Below, piece by piece: positions 16,066-25,705 of a DNA stretch of 64,000 nt (its first letter is position 1; every line of letters starts with the position of its first letter). Made by a program: the position numbers and the translations under genes. This DNA is from Bacillota bacterium (GTDB lineage: Bacteria > Bacillota > Clostridia > Peptostreptococcales > Anaerovoracaceae), in assembly GCA_017436705.1 (NCBI GenBank), contig JAFSCP010000040.1:1-64000 (forward strand), read 5' to 3'. Under the pieces are notes generated by a model. The model did not search any database and was not told the origin of the DNA. It worked only from the letters and a program-made list of their open reading frames with translations.

Positions 16066-17562
16066 ATGAACAATTGCGGAATCAGCAGATGGGAAGACCC
16101 AAGAGAGATTAACAAACGACTCGCTAAACTGGTAAGCCAGCCAATCTGGGAAGTAAGCGACGAATACTACGAAAACGAAGTTTTAAAATATTATGACGAA
16201 AAGTGCGCGAAATCAAAAGCGATTTACGAAGAAGCCAAGAACTACATTCCTGGCGGCGTTCAGCACAACCTGGCGTTCAACAAGCCATTCCCTGTAGCTT
16301 TTAAAAAGGCTGAAGGTGCATTCCTTGTGGACCAGGACGGCAACGAATATATCGACTTCCTCCAGGCAGGCGGCCCTACAATCCTGGGCTCCAACTACAA
16401 GCCTGTAAGAGATAAGGTTATCGAGCTTCTTGAAACATGCGGCCCTGTAACAGGTCTCCTTCACGAAGCAGAGCTCCTTATCGCCAAGGAAATCAACAAG
16501 CACATGCCAAACGTTGAAATGTTCAGAATGCTGGGCAGCGGTACTGAATCTGTAATGGCAGCAATCCGTATTGCGCGAATTGCAACAGGCCACAAGAGAG
16601 TTATCAAAGTGGGCGGCGCTTACCACGGCTGGTCCGATCAGATGGTTTACGGACTGAAGATTCCTGGAAGCAGATTCCTCCTCGAATCCCACGGTATCCC
16701 TGGAAGTGCTTACGGCAAGACTGACGAAGTAAGACCTAACGACCTGAACATGCTTGAAAACATGCTCAAGCTCAACAAGGTAAAGGGCGGCACAGCTGCA
16801 GTTATCGTAGAACCTGTTGGTCCTGAAAGCGGTACACGTCCGATTGCAAGAACATACAACAAGGGCGTGAGAGAACTCTGCGACAAGTACGGCGCACTTA
16901 TGATCTTTGACGAAGTAGTAACAGGTTTCCGTGTGGGCCTTTCCGGTGCACAGGGTTACTTCGACGTAGTGCCTGATTTAACAGTATTCGGTAAAGTTGT
17001 TGCCGGCGGATACCCTGCAGCAGGCGGCGTAGGCGGTAAGAAAGAATACGCACAGCTCATGGCAGCAGGTCTTGCAACAGGCAAGCACAGAGCATACGTT
17101 GGCGGTACTCTTGCTGCTAACCCACTTTCTGCACTGGCAGGTTATGTGGCAATCAGCGAAATCGCACGCACAAACGCATGTGAAATCGCAGGCCGTGCAG
17201 GTGACAGACTGGCTGACGGTCTCCAGGAACTCCTTGACAAGTACGGACTTCCGTTCGTATGCTACAATCAGGGAAGTATTGTTCACCTTGAATGTTCAGG
17301 TGCAATGATGTTTGACTTCTCATCCTTCAACTTTGTCAAGTCCGCTCTCGGCATCCTGAAGAACAAGTCCATGATGTACGAAAGAAAAGACTCCATGGAA
17401 AGAATGGGTGCAGCATACATGGCAAACGGTATCGTTACTCTGGCAGGCAGCAGACTTTACACTTCAATGGCTGACACTGACGAAGTTATCGATGAAGCAC
17501 TGAACAGATTCGAAAACGTATTCAAGCACGTTGTAAAAACAGAAAAGGGTCTCGTAAAATAG
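16066..17562 (+). CDS. Class III PLP-dependent aminotransferase (HemL-like fold)
   Basis: The protein has 498 residues. The PLP lysine is K310 (TVFGKVVAGGYP), the PLP-ring Asp is D282 (MIFDEVVTGFRVG), and GSGTESVMAAIRIAR (about 158-172) binds the phosphate. The family resembles glutamate-1-semialdehyde aminomutase (HemL) but the protein is longer than HemL (about 430), with an extra N-terminal segment of about 50 residues, and no heme genes are nearby. It is therefore more likely a catabolic transaminase for an amino-substituted carbon compound. Operon partners, an FGGY kinase and class II aldolase, suggest transamination, phosphorylation and C-C cleavage in sequence. Confidence 0.85.
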   Translation: MNNCGISRWEDPREINKRLAKLVSQPIWEVSDEYYENEVLKYYDEKCAKSKAIYEEAKNYIPGGVQHNLAFNKPFPVAFKKAEGAFLVDQDGNEYIDFLQAGGPTILGSNYKPVRDKVIELLETCGPVTGLLHEAELLIAKEINKHMPNVEMFRMLGSGTESVMAAIRIARIATGHKRVIKVGGAYHGWSDQMVYGLKIPGSRFLLESHGIPGSAYGKTDEVRPNDLNMLENMLKLNKVKGGTAAVIVEPVGPESGTRPIARTYNKGVRELCDKYGALMIFDEVVTGFRVGLSGAQGYFDVVPDLTVFGKVVAGGYPAAGGVGGKKEYAQLMAAGLATGKHRAYVGGTLAANPLSALAGYVAISEIARTNACEIAGRAGDRLADGLQELLDKYGLPFVCYNQGSIVHLECSGAMMFDFSSFNFVKSALGILKNKSMMYERKDSMERMGAAYMANGIVTLAGSRLYTSMADTDEVIDEALNRFENVFKHVVKTEKGLVK

Positions 17563-17599
17563 AATTTTAAAACGAAGAACAATATAGCGGGAGGAAGCT

Positions 17600-19132
17600 A
17601 TGGAAAAATATATTCTGGCCCACGACATGGGCACAAGCTCCGACAAAGCGGTATTGGTGGATTACAAGGGGAAAATAGTTGCAACATCAGTTGAAGCGTA
17701 TCCGACTTTCTATCCTTATCCGGCATGGGCAGAGCAGAATCCGGAAGATTACTGGAAAGCGGTTGCAGCAAACTGCCGCAACATCATTGCAAAGACAGGC
17801 ATTCAGCCTGAACAGATTTCAGGGATTGTTTTCTCAACCCAGGCACAGGGAATCATTCCTGTGGACAAGGAAGGAAACGTTCTTTATAACAATATCACAT
17901 GGGTAGACGGCCGTGCAGAAAAGCAGGCTCAGAGCATTATGAAAAAGCTGGGCGGCAAGAAGCTTTTCACCCTGGTTGCAGGTACTCCTATCATGGGTAA
18001 GGACTGCATTCCTAAAATTGTATGGCTCAAGGAAGAAAAGCCTGAAATCTACGCCAAGACTTACAGAATCCTTGACGTAAACGGTTATCTGAAATACAAA
18101 CTCACAGGCAAGATGGTAACTGAACTTTCCGGTGCTGGTGGATACGGCCTTGACCTTAAAAAGAAGGAATGGCTGGGTGTGATGAAATTCACAGGTGTAG
18201 ACATGGAAAAACTGCCTCCTCTTGTGTGCAGTACCGATATCGTGGGCGGCGTTACTGAAGAGGCGGCAGCAGAAACAGGCCTTCTTCCTGGCACTCCTGT
18301 GCTTGGCGGCTGCGACGATGTTCAGGCTGCAGCAGTAGGTTCAGGCATGTGTGAAGACGGTGATATCCACATTTATCTGGGAACTTCCGCATGGGTATGC
18401 GCATGCAGCAGAACCAAAGACAAGTTCATTCATGGTGCAGCAGCAACTCAGGCAGCCGAACGTGATATGAACCTGATTGCCGGTATTACCGAATCAGCAG
18501 GTGCCAACATCCAGTGGCTGCAGGAACAGTTCTTTGCCAAGGAAAAGGAAGAATACGGAGACAAGATTTTTGATTACATGGACGAAGTAATCAAAAAGAT
18601 CCCGCCCGGAAGCGACCATCTGGTATGCACACCTTGGATGCTGGGCGAAAGATGTCCTGTATCTTCAACCACAACCAGAGCTACTTTGTTCAATATAGAT
18701 ATGGTACATACAAGAGAGCATCTCATGAGAGCAGTTTACGAAGGTATCGGATACAATCTGAGATGGATCCTCGAAAACTACCAGAAAGACTATGGATTTG
18801 ACTGCAACAACTTCAGAATAATCGGCGGCGGCGCTCTTGATGATGCCTGGATGCAGATTATTGCCGACATCACAGGCAAGCATTTCTCAGTGGTAAAAGA
18901 CCCTAGAAATGCAGGCGCTGTAGGGGCTGCAATCGTTGCAATGATTGGTCTGGGAGAACTTCCTGGATTCTGGGCTGCCAAGGATTTTGTGGAAGTTGAA
19001 AGACGTTACGCACCAAATCCTGAAAATAAAATTATCTATGATGACTTGTTTGATGACTATAAAAACGTGTATAATGGTTTAAAAGATGCCTACAAGAAGG
19101 CAAACGGCAAACGATTTACAGGAGAAAACTAG
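17600..19132 (+). CDS. FGGY-family carbohydrate kinase (xylulokinase-like)
   Basis: The protein has 510 residues. The ATP-binding beta-hairpin is near the start (HDMGTSSDKAVLVDYKGK, about 8-25), and the family motif with the catalytic Asp is GGCDDVQAAAVGSG (about 235-248). FRIIGGGALDDAWMQIIADI (about 409-428) is the second FGGY signature. It phosphorylates a polyol, ketose or related compound; the exact substrate cannot be read from sequence. The gene follows the aminotransferase by 37 bp with RBS GGGAGGAAG, and is 4 bp from the aldolase start, so the three enzymes are co-expressed. Confidence 0.9.
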   Translation: MEKYILAHDMGTSSDKAVLVDYKGKIVATSVEAYPTFYPYPAWAEQNPEDYWKAVAANCRNIIAKTGIQPEQISGIVFSTQAQGIIPVDKEGNVLYNNITWVDGRAEKQAQSIMKKLGGKKLFTLVAGTPIMGKDCIPKIVWLKEEKPEIYAKTYRILDVNGYLKYKLTGKMVTELSGAGGYGLDLKKKEWLGVMKFTGVDMEKLPPLVCSTDIVGGVTEEAAAETGLLPGTPVLGGCDDVQAAAVGSGMCEDGDIHIYLGTSAWVCACSRTKDKFIHGAAATQAAERDMNLIAGITESAGANIQWLQEQFFAKEKEEYGDKIFDYMDEVIKKIPPGSDHLVCTPWMLGERCPVSSTTTRATLFNIDMVHTREHLMRAVYEGIGYNLRWILENYQKDYGFDCNNFRIIGGGALDDAWMQIIADITGKHFSVVKDPRNAGAVGAAIVAMIGLGELPGFWAAKDFVEVERRYAPNPENKIIYDDLFDDYKNVYNGLKDAYKKANGKRFTGEN

Positions 19133-19136
19133 AATA

Positions 19137-20381
19137 ATGGAAAAGACTTACGAATTATTTAAAAAATATGCGAAAATGATGTCTGATCAGGATTATCATG
19201 TCGGGGAAGCAGCAATGCTCATGCTGGACACTGACAACGGAGTATATTCCACCAGATACGGTGCAGACCTTGCAAACCTGAAAATGTCAGACATTGAAAA
19301 AATCAATATCAAGGCTCTGCCGATGTCAAGAAGCGGAATGAAGGCTATGGTGTACTCACAGACACCTTACTGCCAGAAAGCATTACGCGAAGCAAGGCCT
19401 TTCAAACCATCAATTGATGACATGGCTCAGATTATCGGCCCGGCAGCCTATATCGCAGATGGAAGAGACAGCAACAGGAATTCAGGCAAATCGCTGAAAA
19501 AAGCTCTTAAAAAGAACACAGGCTGCATGGTTCTCAGAGGTGTTGGTGCTAACGGAAAGGGTAAAGGTTATACCGTAACAGTAGGCAGAAACCTTTATGA
19601 AGCAGTGGTTGCTATGACAGTTCTCGAAAAATCTGCAGAAATCACTTATCTGGCCGATCAGCTCGGAGGAGTAAAGTTCCTGGACCCTGTTGAAGCAAGA
19701 CTCATGCGCCTTGTGTACAAGAAAAAATATTCCAAGGCTGAAGAATCTGCCAAGACTGCAGAAACTTCTGAAGGTGTAATCACAGCAGCAGAAACTGCTG
19801 AAATTCCTGAATGTGAAAAAACACAGGAACAGATTCTCCGTGAAAAGCTTGTGGAATATGGCAAAAAGCTTGTAAAATCAGGCCTTGTACAGGGAACATG
19901 GGGAAATCTTTCTGTAAGACTGGATAAGGACTATATGCTTGTAACTCCTTCCGGACTGGACTATATGAGACTTACACCGGCAGATATGGTCAAGGTAAAC
20001 ATCAATACGCTTGAATATGAAGGAAACCTGAAACCAACATCAGAGAAAGGTCTTCATGCAGAAGTCTACAAGAGAAGAAATGATGTAGGCAGCGTAATTC
20101 ATACTCACTCCAAGTATTGCTGCGTATTTGCAGCGGCAGAACAGCCGATGCCTGTTGAAGACAAGGAAATGCAGAAACTTTTCGGTACAGAAATTCCTCT
20201 GGCAGAATATGGTCTTCCTGGCTCCAAGAAGCTTATGGCAAACACTGTTGATGCCCTCGGCGACAAAGCAGGCTGCATTATGAGCCACCACGGCATGATG
20301 GCCTGCGGATCCGACCTTGAAGACGCATACAGAAACTGTGCAGACATGGAAGAATGCGGCAAGAAATATTTGGGTCAATAA
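19137..20381 (+). CDS. Duplicated class II aldolase: degenerate N-domain plus intact C-domain
   Basis: The protein has 414 residues. The C-terminal half (about 235-414) is a complete class II aldolase/adducin domain: GTWGNLSVR, VTPSGLDY, catalytic Glu in TSEKGLHAEVY, metal ligands in HTHS and SHHGMM. The N-terminal half (about 1-190) follows the same order: a VGEAAMLML/VYSTRYG stretch, an ADLANLKMSDIEKINIKA stretch like the TPADMVKVNINT strand, a SGMKAMVYSQTPY helix like LHAEVYKRRND, and a final VVAMTVLEKSAEI helix. It lacks all metal-binding His. The halves are joined by an acidic linker (about 205-235). I infer an inactive pseudo-domain, perhaps structural. Start ATG 19137 is preceded by GGAGAAAAC. 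Confidence 0.82.
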   Translation: MEKTYELFKKYAKMMSDQDYHVGEAAMLMLDTDNGVYSTRYGADLANLKMSDIEKINIKALPMSRSGMKAMVYSQTPYCQKALREARPFKPSIDDMAQIIGPAAYIADGRDSNRNSGKSLKKALKKNTGCMVLRGVGANGKGKGYTVTVGRNLYEAVVAMTVLEKSAEITYLADQLGGVKFLDPVEARLMRLVYKKKYSKAEESAKTAETSEGVITAAETAEIPECEKTQEQILREKLVEYGKKLVKSGLVQGTWGNLSVRLDKDYMLVTPSGLDYMRLTPADMVKVNINTLEYEGNLKPTSEKGLHAEVYKRRNDVGSVIHTHSKYCCVFAAAEQPMPVEDKEMQKLFGTEIPLAEYGLPGSKKLMANTVDALGDKAGCIMSHHGMMACGSDLEDAYRNCADMEECGKKYLGQ

Positions 20382-20396
20382 ATTGAAAAAGCAATG

Positions 20397-20421
20397 AAAA
20401 GAGTCTTAAAAAGGCTCTTTT
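20397..20421 (+). terminator. Terminator after the aldolase gene
   Basis: AAAAGAGTC, 7-base loop, GGCTCTTTT, ending in a T-rich run. Confidence 0.8.
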
Positions 20422-20435
20422 CTTGGTTTTTGTTG

Positions 20436-20463
20436 TTGATTTTATTTTATTCGTATATATAAT
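20436..20463 (+). promoter_or_regulatory. Putative pckA promoter
   Basis: TTGATT (20436-20441), 16-base spacer, TATAAT (20458-20463) in an AT-rich stretch 58 bp before the pckA start. Confidence 0.5.
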
Positions 20464-20521
20464 ATAAACTAGATAGTTATCGGTCTGAAACTGTGAGAAA
20501 AAGAGAAGAGGTAAAAGAAAG

Positions 20522-22126
20522 ATGGCAACAATTGATTTAACAAAGTACGGTATTACAGAAGCTGCAGAAGTGGTTTACAATCCTTCCTACGAGTTACTGT
20601 TTGAGGAAGAAATGAAACCTGAACTTGAAGGGTTTGATAAGGGCCAGCTCAGTGAACTTGGTGCTGTAAATGTAATGACAGGCGTATACACAGGACGTTC
20701 CCCTAAGGACAAGTATATCGTTATGGACGAAAACTCCAGAGATACTGTATGGTGGACTTCTGATGAATATAAGAACGACAACCACCCAATGAGCGAAGAA
20801 GTATGGGCTCAGGTTAAGAAGATGGCTCAGGATCAGCTTTCCGGCAAAAGACTTTTCGTAGTGGATGCTTTCTGCGGTGCAAACAAGGATACACGTATGG
20901 CAATCCGTTTCATCATGGAAGTTGCATGGCAGGCTCACTTCGTAAAGAACATGTTCATCGCGCCGACTGAAGAAGAACTGGCTGCATTTGAACCTGACTT
21001 TATCGTTTATACTGCTTCCAAGGCAAAGGTTGAAAATTACAAGGAACTGGGTCTCAACTCCGAAACCTGTGTTGCTTTCAACATCACTTCCAGAGAACAG
21101 GTTATCCTGAATACATGGTACGGCGGCGAAATGAAGAAGGGTATGTTCTCCATGATGAACTACTACCTGCCTCTTAAGGGTATTGCTTCCATGCACTGCT
21201 CCGCAAATGCTGACATGAATGTTGAAAACACAGCTGTATTCTTCGGCCTTTCCGGCACAGGCAAGACTACACTTTCCACAGACCCTAAGCGTCTCCTCAT
21301 CGGTGACGACGAACACGGCTGGGATGACAACGGCATCTTTAACTTTGAAGGCGGCTGCTATGCAAAGGTTATCAATCTGGACAAGGATTCCGAACCTGAT
21401 ATCTACAACGCAATCAGACGCAATGCTCTTCTTGAAAACGTTACACTTGACGCAGAAGGCAAGATTGACTTTGCTGACAAGAGCGTAACTGAAAACACAA
21501 GAGTTTCATATCCGATCAATCATATTGAAAACATCGTGCGCCCTGTATCTTCCGCACCTGCAGCCAAGCATGTAATCTTCCTTTCTGCAGATGCTTTCGG
21601 CGTACTTCCTCCGGTATCCATCCTGACTCCTGAGCAGACTCAGTACTACTTCCTGTCAGGTTTCACTGCTAAGCTTGCAGGTACTGAAAGAGGAATCACT
21701 GAACCTACTCCTACATTCTCCGCATGCTTCGGTCAGCCGTTCCTTGAACTGCACCCAACCAAGTATGCTGAAGAACTCGTAAAGAGAATGGAACAGAGTG
21801 GAGCTAAGGCTTACCTTGTAAATACAGGCTGGAACGGAACCGGCAAGAGAATTTCCATCAAGGATACAAGAGGTATTATCGACGGTATCCTCAACGGTGA
21901 TATCATCGGCGCTCCAACCAAGACTATCCCTTACTTCAACTTTGAAGTTCCTACTGAACTGAAGGGTGTAGACCCAGCAATTCTTGATCCGCGCGATACA
22001 TACGCAGATCCTAAGGAATGGGAAGAAAAGGCTCTTGACCTTGCAGGCAGATTCATCAATAACTTTGAAAAGTTCTGCGGTAACGATGCAGGTAAGGCAC
22101 TTGTAGCAGCTGGTCCACAGAAATAA
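20522..22126 (+). CDS. pckA: Phosphoenolpyruvate carboxykinase (ATP)
   Basis: The protein has 534 residues, the normal length for ATP-dependent PckA, which interconverts oxaloacetate + ATP and PEP + CO2 + ADP. The phosphate-binding loop [15 protein letters not shown] (about 241-255), the following kinase-2 motif [20 protein letters not shown], and the early [10 protein letters not shown] segment (about 58-67) are all intact. In anaerobes fermenting amino acids or C4 acids it often runs in either direction. It has its own promoter and terminator and is separate from the upstream catabolic operon. RBS AGAGGTAAAAGAAAG. Confidence 0.97.
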   Translation: MATIDLTKYGITEAAEVVYNPSYELLFEEEMKPELEGFDKGQLSELGAVNVMTGVYTGRSPKDKYIVMDENSRDTVWWTSDEYKNDNHPMSEEVWAQVKKMAQDQLSGKRLFVVDAFCGANKDTRMAIRFIMEVAWQAHFVKNMFIAPTEEELAAFEPDFIVYTASKAKVENYKELGLNSETCVAFNITSREQVILNTWYGGEMKKGMFSMMNYYLPLKGIASMHCSANADMNVENTAVFFGLSGTGKTTLSTDPKRLLIGDDEHGWDDNGIFNFEGGCYAKVINLDKDSEPDIYNAIRRNALLENVTLDAEGKIDFADKSVTENTRVSYPINHIENIVRPVSSAPAAKHVIFLSADAFGVLPPVSILTPEQTQYYFLSGFTAKLAGTERGITEPTPTFSACFGQPFLELHPTKYAEELVKRMEQSGAKAYLVNTGWNGTGKRISIKDTRGIIDGILNGDIIGAPTKTIPYFNFEVPTELKGVDPAILDPRDTYADPKEWEEKALDLAGRFINNFEKFCGNDAGKALVAAGPQK

Positions 22127-22151
22127 ACATAAAAAAGAATTATAAAATTTT

Positions 22152-22180
22152 AAGGCAACAGGTAAACTATCTGTTGCCTT
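22152..22180 (+). terminator. Terminator after pckA
   Basis: AAGGCAACAG and CTGTTGCCTT form a perfect 10-bp stem with a 9-base loop, followed by TT-G-TTC-TTT. Confidence 0.85.
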
Positions 22181-22252
22181 TTGTTCTTTAAAGAGGTAAA
22201 ATAATACCACAAAGTTATATCATTCGTATTTACGGAAGAAAGGAAGGCAAAA

Positions 22253-24289
22253 ATGAACAAAAAGACAAGTAAGTTTATAAGCATGCTGGTGATTCTCGTT
22301 ATGATGTTCACACTGTTTACTCCGGTAACTGCTTTTGCGGGCACAGGCGAAATCACCATACTGTACACCAACGACATCCATACTTACATTGACAACGGGG
22401 ATGGATTTACTTATTCAAAACTGGCAACACTGAAAAAACAATATGATGATGTGCTGCTGGTAGATGCAGGCGACCATATCCAGGGTACTGCTTTTGGTTC
22501 CATGGATAAAGGGGAAACAATCATTGATTTGATGGAAGCAGCAGGATATGACCTGGCAACTCTCGGAAACCATGAGTTCGACTATGGTATGCTTCAGGCC
22601 CTCAATGTGGCTCAGAACAGTGCCTTCCCTTATGTATCCGCTAACTTCTACAATGAAAAAGACGGCATGAAATGTGATCCTGTACTTGGACCTTACCAGA
22701 TTTTCGAAATTGCAGGCAAGAAAGTTGCTTTTGTAGGAATTACTACACCTGAATCTTTCACAAAATCCACTCCTGCATACTTCCAGAATGAAAAGGGAGA
22801 ATATATTTACGGTATTTCAGGTGGAGAAGACGGTACTGCACTTTATAATGATGTACAGGTTGCTATTGATGCAGCAAAATATGCAGGCGCAGATTACATC
22901 ATCGCATTAGGTCATCTTGGTGACGACCCTGCTTCAGTTCCTTGGACTTCTGAAGAAGTAATCGCTAATACAACAGGCCTGGATGCTTTCATCGACGGTC
23001 ACTCCCACAGCACAGTTGCGGGCAAGGAAGTGAAAGATAAAGCTGGTGAAGCAGTATTACTGACTCAGACCGGCGAATACTTCGGTGCAGTCGGCAAGAT
23101 GGTAATCAAAGCTGACGGAACTATTGCAACTGAACTTCTTACAGATGCATCAGGCATTAAGGCTGATGAAGCAGTTGCAAAGATTGAGACCGCATGGATT
23201 GATGAAATCAATACCAAGCTTGGCGAAGTAATCGGTGAAGTAACATTTACATTCGACAACTACGATGCAGACGGCAACCGTCTTGTACGTAAGCAGGAAA
23301 CCAATACTGGTGCTTTTGCAGCAGACGCATTATACTATCTCTTTGAAAACCTTGACTACGATGTAGACGTTGCAATTATGAATGGCGGCGGCGTTCGTAA
23401 CAAGGCAATCACAGGCGAAATTTCCTACCTGACTTGCAAGGAAATCCACACATTCGGTAATGTAGCATGTCTGCAGACAATTACAGGTCAGCAACTCCTG
23501 GATGCTCTGGAATGGGGTGCCAAGGACGTAGGAACAGCTGAAAACGGTGGTTTCCTCCACGTTTCCGGCGTTAAATACTCTGTAAACAGCGCAATCCCTT
23601 CAACAGTTCAGAAGGACGAAAAGGGCGTATGGACAGGTGGTCCTACAGGCGCATACCGTGTAACAGATGTTAAGGTTCTCAACAACAAGACAGGCAAGTA
23701 CGAAGCTCTTGACCTTGATGCCAAGTACAACCTTGCTGGTTACAACTATACACTCCGTGACCTGGGCGATGGTTTCGCAATGTTTGATGGTGCTGTAAAC
23801 GTTATTGACTATGTAATGGAAGACTACATGGTTCTCGCAAACTATGTGAAGTCCTTCGAAGGCGGCAAGATTACTGCTGAAAACTCTGTTTACGAAGATG
23901 TTGACGAAATCGGCAGAATCAAGATTTACGCAGATGAAGAAGAAGCAGCTCTTGCAGCAGTAGCAAACATTACACCAGACGCTAAATCTGCAAAGACAGC
24001 AAAGGGCAACACTAAGGTTACTCTTAAGTTTGATGAAGCTGACCAGGCAATCATCGATTCAATCGAAGCTGCTGGTTACAAAGTTGAGTATGCTTTCTAC
24101 CGCTCCGCAAAGAAGACAGCAGGCTACAAGGAAATGCTCACAAAGGACGAAGCAGTTTATACAAATCTGTACGGCGTAAAGGGCCAGAAATACTTCTACA
24201 AAGCAGTAGTTCAGATTGTGGACGAAGACGGTAAAGTAGTTGGCCAGAGCAACCTTGATCAGTGTAAGTATGCTTGCAGAAAGTGGTAA
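22253..24289 (+). CDS. Secreted 5'-nucleotidase / UshA-like metallophosphatase
   Basis: The protein has 678 residues. A signal peptide occupies about 1-30 (ending TAFAG). The metallophosphatase domain has the dimetal motifs LYTNDIHTY (about 36-44), DAGDHIQG (about 66-73), GNHEFDYG (about 104-111) and GHSHS near 249-253. A 5'-nucleotidase C-terminal domain contains NGGGVRN (about 379-385). The last 110 residues form an Ig/FN3-like module (YKVEYAFYRS, YFYKAVVQ) like the modules in the secreted proteins at 39.5 and 43.1 kb. Likely role is extracellular nucleotide dephosphorylation for nucleoside and phosphate uptake. No LPXTG anchor. RBS GAAAGGAAGG. Confidence 0.93.
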   Translation: MNKKTSKFISMLVILVMMFTLFTPVTAFAGTGEITILYTNDIHTYIDNGDGFTYSKLATLKKQYDDVLLVDAGDHIQGTAFGSMDKGETIIDLMEAAGYDLATLGNHEFDYGMLQALNVAQNSAFPYVSANFYNEKDGMKCDPVLGPYQIFEIAGKKVAFVGITTPESFTKSTPAYFQNEKGEYIYGISGGEDGTALYNDVQVAIDAAKYAGADYIIALGHLGDDPASVPWTSEEVIANTTGLDAFIDGHSHSTVAGKEVKDKAGEAVLLTQTGEYFGAVGKMVIKADGTIATELLTDASGIKADEAVAKIETAWIDEINTKLGEVIGEVTFTFDNYDADGNRLVRKQETNTGAFAADALYYLFENLDYDVDVAIMNGGGVRNKAITGEISYLTCKEIHTFGNVACLQTITGQQLLDALEWGAKDVGTAENGGFLHVSGVKYSVNSAIPSTVQKDEKGVWTGGPTGAYRVTDVKVLNNKTGKYEALDLDAKYNLAGYNYTLRDLGDGFAMFDGAVNVIDYVMEDYMVLANYVKSFEGGKITAENSVYEDVDEIGRIKIYADEEEAALAAVANITPDAKSAKTAKGNTKVTLKFDEADQAIIDSIEAAGYKVEYAFYRSAKKTAGYKEMLTKDEAVYTNLYGVKGQKYFYKAVVQIVDEDGKVVGQSNLDQCKYACRKW

Positions 24290-24315
24290 GCGAAATATTT
24301 AATATTATTCAGCAA

Positions 24316-24339
24316 AAGGCTCCTGATTTCAGGGGCCTT
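24316..24339 (+). terminator. Terminator after the nucleotidase gene
   Basis: AAGGCTCCTGA paired with TCAGGGGCCTT (one G-U pair) followed by a run of seven T residues. Confidence 0.88.
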
Positions 24340-24437
24340 TTTTTAAAACTCAACACAATTGCTTTTACATGTGGTTCAGTGAGAGTATGTATACAGGTAT
24401 AATTCTCCTTGTAAAATCAAACAGGAGGATTTAGAAT

Positions 24438-24791
24438 ATGAACACAGATAAAATTATTGCAGAAGCAATCGCGAAGGAATATGCGCCCAAGGAGAATTCT
24501 AAAATAGTAGCACTCAGAAAGTTGGACAACAGAGCCAAACTCCCGGCAACAATCTTTGCATATTCTTTTGGAATTATAACAACTCTGGTGGCCGGTCTGG
24601 GAATGTGTCTTGCCATGCAGGTAATCGGTAGCGGCACAGGTATGATGGTTCTGGGAATCGTCGTAGGACTTGCAGGATTCGCAGGATGCGGAGTAAACTA
24701 TGTGCTTTACAGAAGAATGCTTGAAAAAGGCAAGGCTAAATATGCTTTCGAAATTGTTGAGCTTGCACGGGAAATCAGTGAGCAACAGTAA
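24438..24791 (+). CDS. Small two-helix membrane protein of unknown function
   Basis: The protein has 117 residues. A soluble N-terminus (1-35) precedes two membrane helices (about 38-58 and 65-86) joined by a Gly-rich turn, and an amphipathic C-terminal helix follows. The look is of a conserved Firmicutes membrane protein, but I do not recognise a function. It has AGGAGG before the ATG, and a possible promoter with TATAAT at 24398-24403. A TetR-type regulator gene follows 34 bp downstream in the same direction, so the two may form an operon. Confidence 0.75.
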   Translation: MNTDKIIAEAIAKEYAPKENSKIVALRKLDNRAKLPATIFAYSFGIITTLVAGLGMCLAMQVIGSGTGMMVLGIVVGLAGFAGCGVNYVLYRRMLEKGKAKYAFEIVELAREISEQQ

Positions 24792-24825
24792 TACATGCTG
24801 AACACGCAGAAGGGGAGAATATACA

Positions 24826-25437
24826 TTGAACAGAGCAGAAAGCAAGTATTTCAATACTGCAGAAAAAATGAATGACGCACTTCTCAGGTTGCTTGAAAAG
24901 AAGGATTTTGAGTATATTACTATCAAGGAATTATGTGAAGAAGCTAAGGTAAACCGTTCCACCTTTTATCTTCATTATGAAAATGTGGGAGACTTGCTGG
25001 AAGAAACAACAAGAAGGCTGCTTGACAGGTTTCTTTCGTATTTCACGGTGGAACTGGAAAATATAAACTCTGGATTTGCTGATTGTGAGCCTGGAAAACT
25101 GAATTTTATTACAGAAGAGTACATGAAACCCTACCTTTCCTATATACGGGACTATAGAAGCACTTTTTCTGTGGCCCTTAAAAACAACCATACTTTCGGT
25201 TTTGAACAGATTTACGACAGAATGTTTGACAATATCTTCAATCCTATTCTGGAACGGTTCGGTTATCCGGAAGAACACAGAAAGTTTGTGATGATGTTTT
25301 ATCTTAATGGCATTAATGCGGTGGTGAACCAGTGGCTTGCAGAGGAGTGCCGGCAGCCTGTTGAAGAAATATCGGCGGTGATTACTGAATGTGTTTTCGG
25401 GCGGAATGAAGGATACAAAATTTTAAATTACTTATAA
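24826..25437 (+). CDS. TetR/AcrR-family transcriptional regulator (TTG start)
   Basis: The protein has 203 residues, beginning at TTG 24826 with AGGGGAG 8 bases upstream. The N-terminal HTH includes MNDALLRLLEKKDFEYITIK and ELCEEAKVNRSTFYLHYENV, with a C-terminal domain of the type common in Firmicutes TetR-like proteins (about 90-200; dense in aromatic residues). No operator was recognised. It could regulate the preceding small membrane gene; the effector is unknown. Confidence 0.85.
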   Translation: MNRAESKYFNTAEKMNDALLRLLEKKDFEYITIKELCEEAKVNRSTFYLHYENVGDLLEETTRRLLDRFLSYFTVELENINSGFADCEPGKLNFITEEYMKPYLSYIRDYRSTFSVALKNNHTFGFEQIYDRMFDNIFNPILERFGYPEEHRKFVMMFYLNGINAVVNQWLAEECRQPVEEISAVITECVFGRNEGYKILNYL

Positions 25438-25448
25438 TATGGAATACC

Positions 25449-25477
25449 TTGACTTTTCAATGTTTTAAGTATAGAAT
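25449..25477 (+). promoter_or_regulatory. valS: Promoter of the valS T-box transcript
   Basis: TTGACT (25449-25454), 17-base spacer, TAGAAT (25472-25477), just upstream of the T-box leader. Confidence 0.7.
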
Positions 25478-25494
25478 ATTATAGTCAAAACTGA

Positions 25495-25705
25495 ATATGA
25501 AACGATGACGGAGAGGAGTAGCAAAAGTCAGCACTGTACAGAGAGTCAGGGTCGTGGCTGAGAGCCCTGAGAGCAAGCGTTTTGTGAAGGTTGCTTCTGA
25601 GTTTTATTTATAATGAGGGCCTCCGGGGCAGTAAAACGGTCCGGAGGAATAAAGGTGGTACCGCGGAATACATCCGTCCTTTAGTTTAAAGGGCGGATTT
25701 TTTTA
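25495..25705 (+). promoter_or_regulatory. T-box riboswitch controlling valS
   Basis: The T-box sequence AAAGGTGGTACCGCGG lies at 25651-25666. It follows a Stem I region (about 25500-25600) and a Stem III-like hairpin (CTCCGG...CCGGAGG, about 25621-25647). The terminator ATCCGTCCTTTA / TAAAGGGCGGAT with seven T residues ends at about 25705. Uncharged tRNA binding favours the antiterminator. Val is the expected tRNA because valS follows; GTG (25584-25586) or GTT (25590-25592) in the 3' side of Stem I are candidate specifier codons, which I cannot resolve without folding. Confidence 0.93.

Noticed and set aside
16066..17562. Aminotransferase as HemL of heme synthesis
   Set aside because: Longer than HemL, no heme genes nearby, and embedded in a kinase-aldolase operon.
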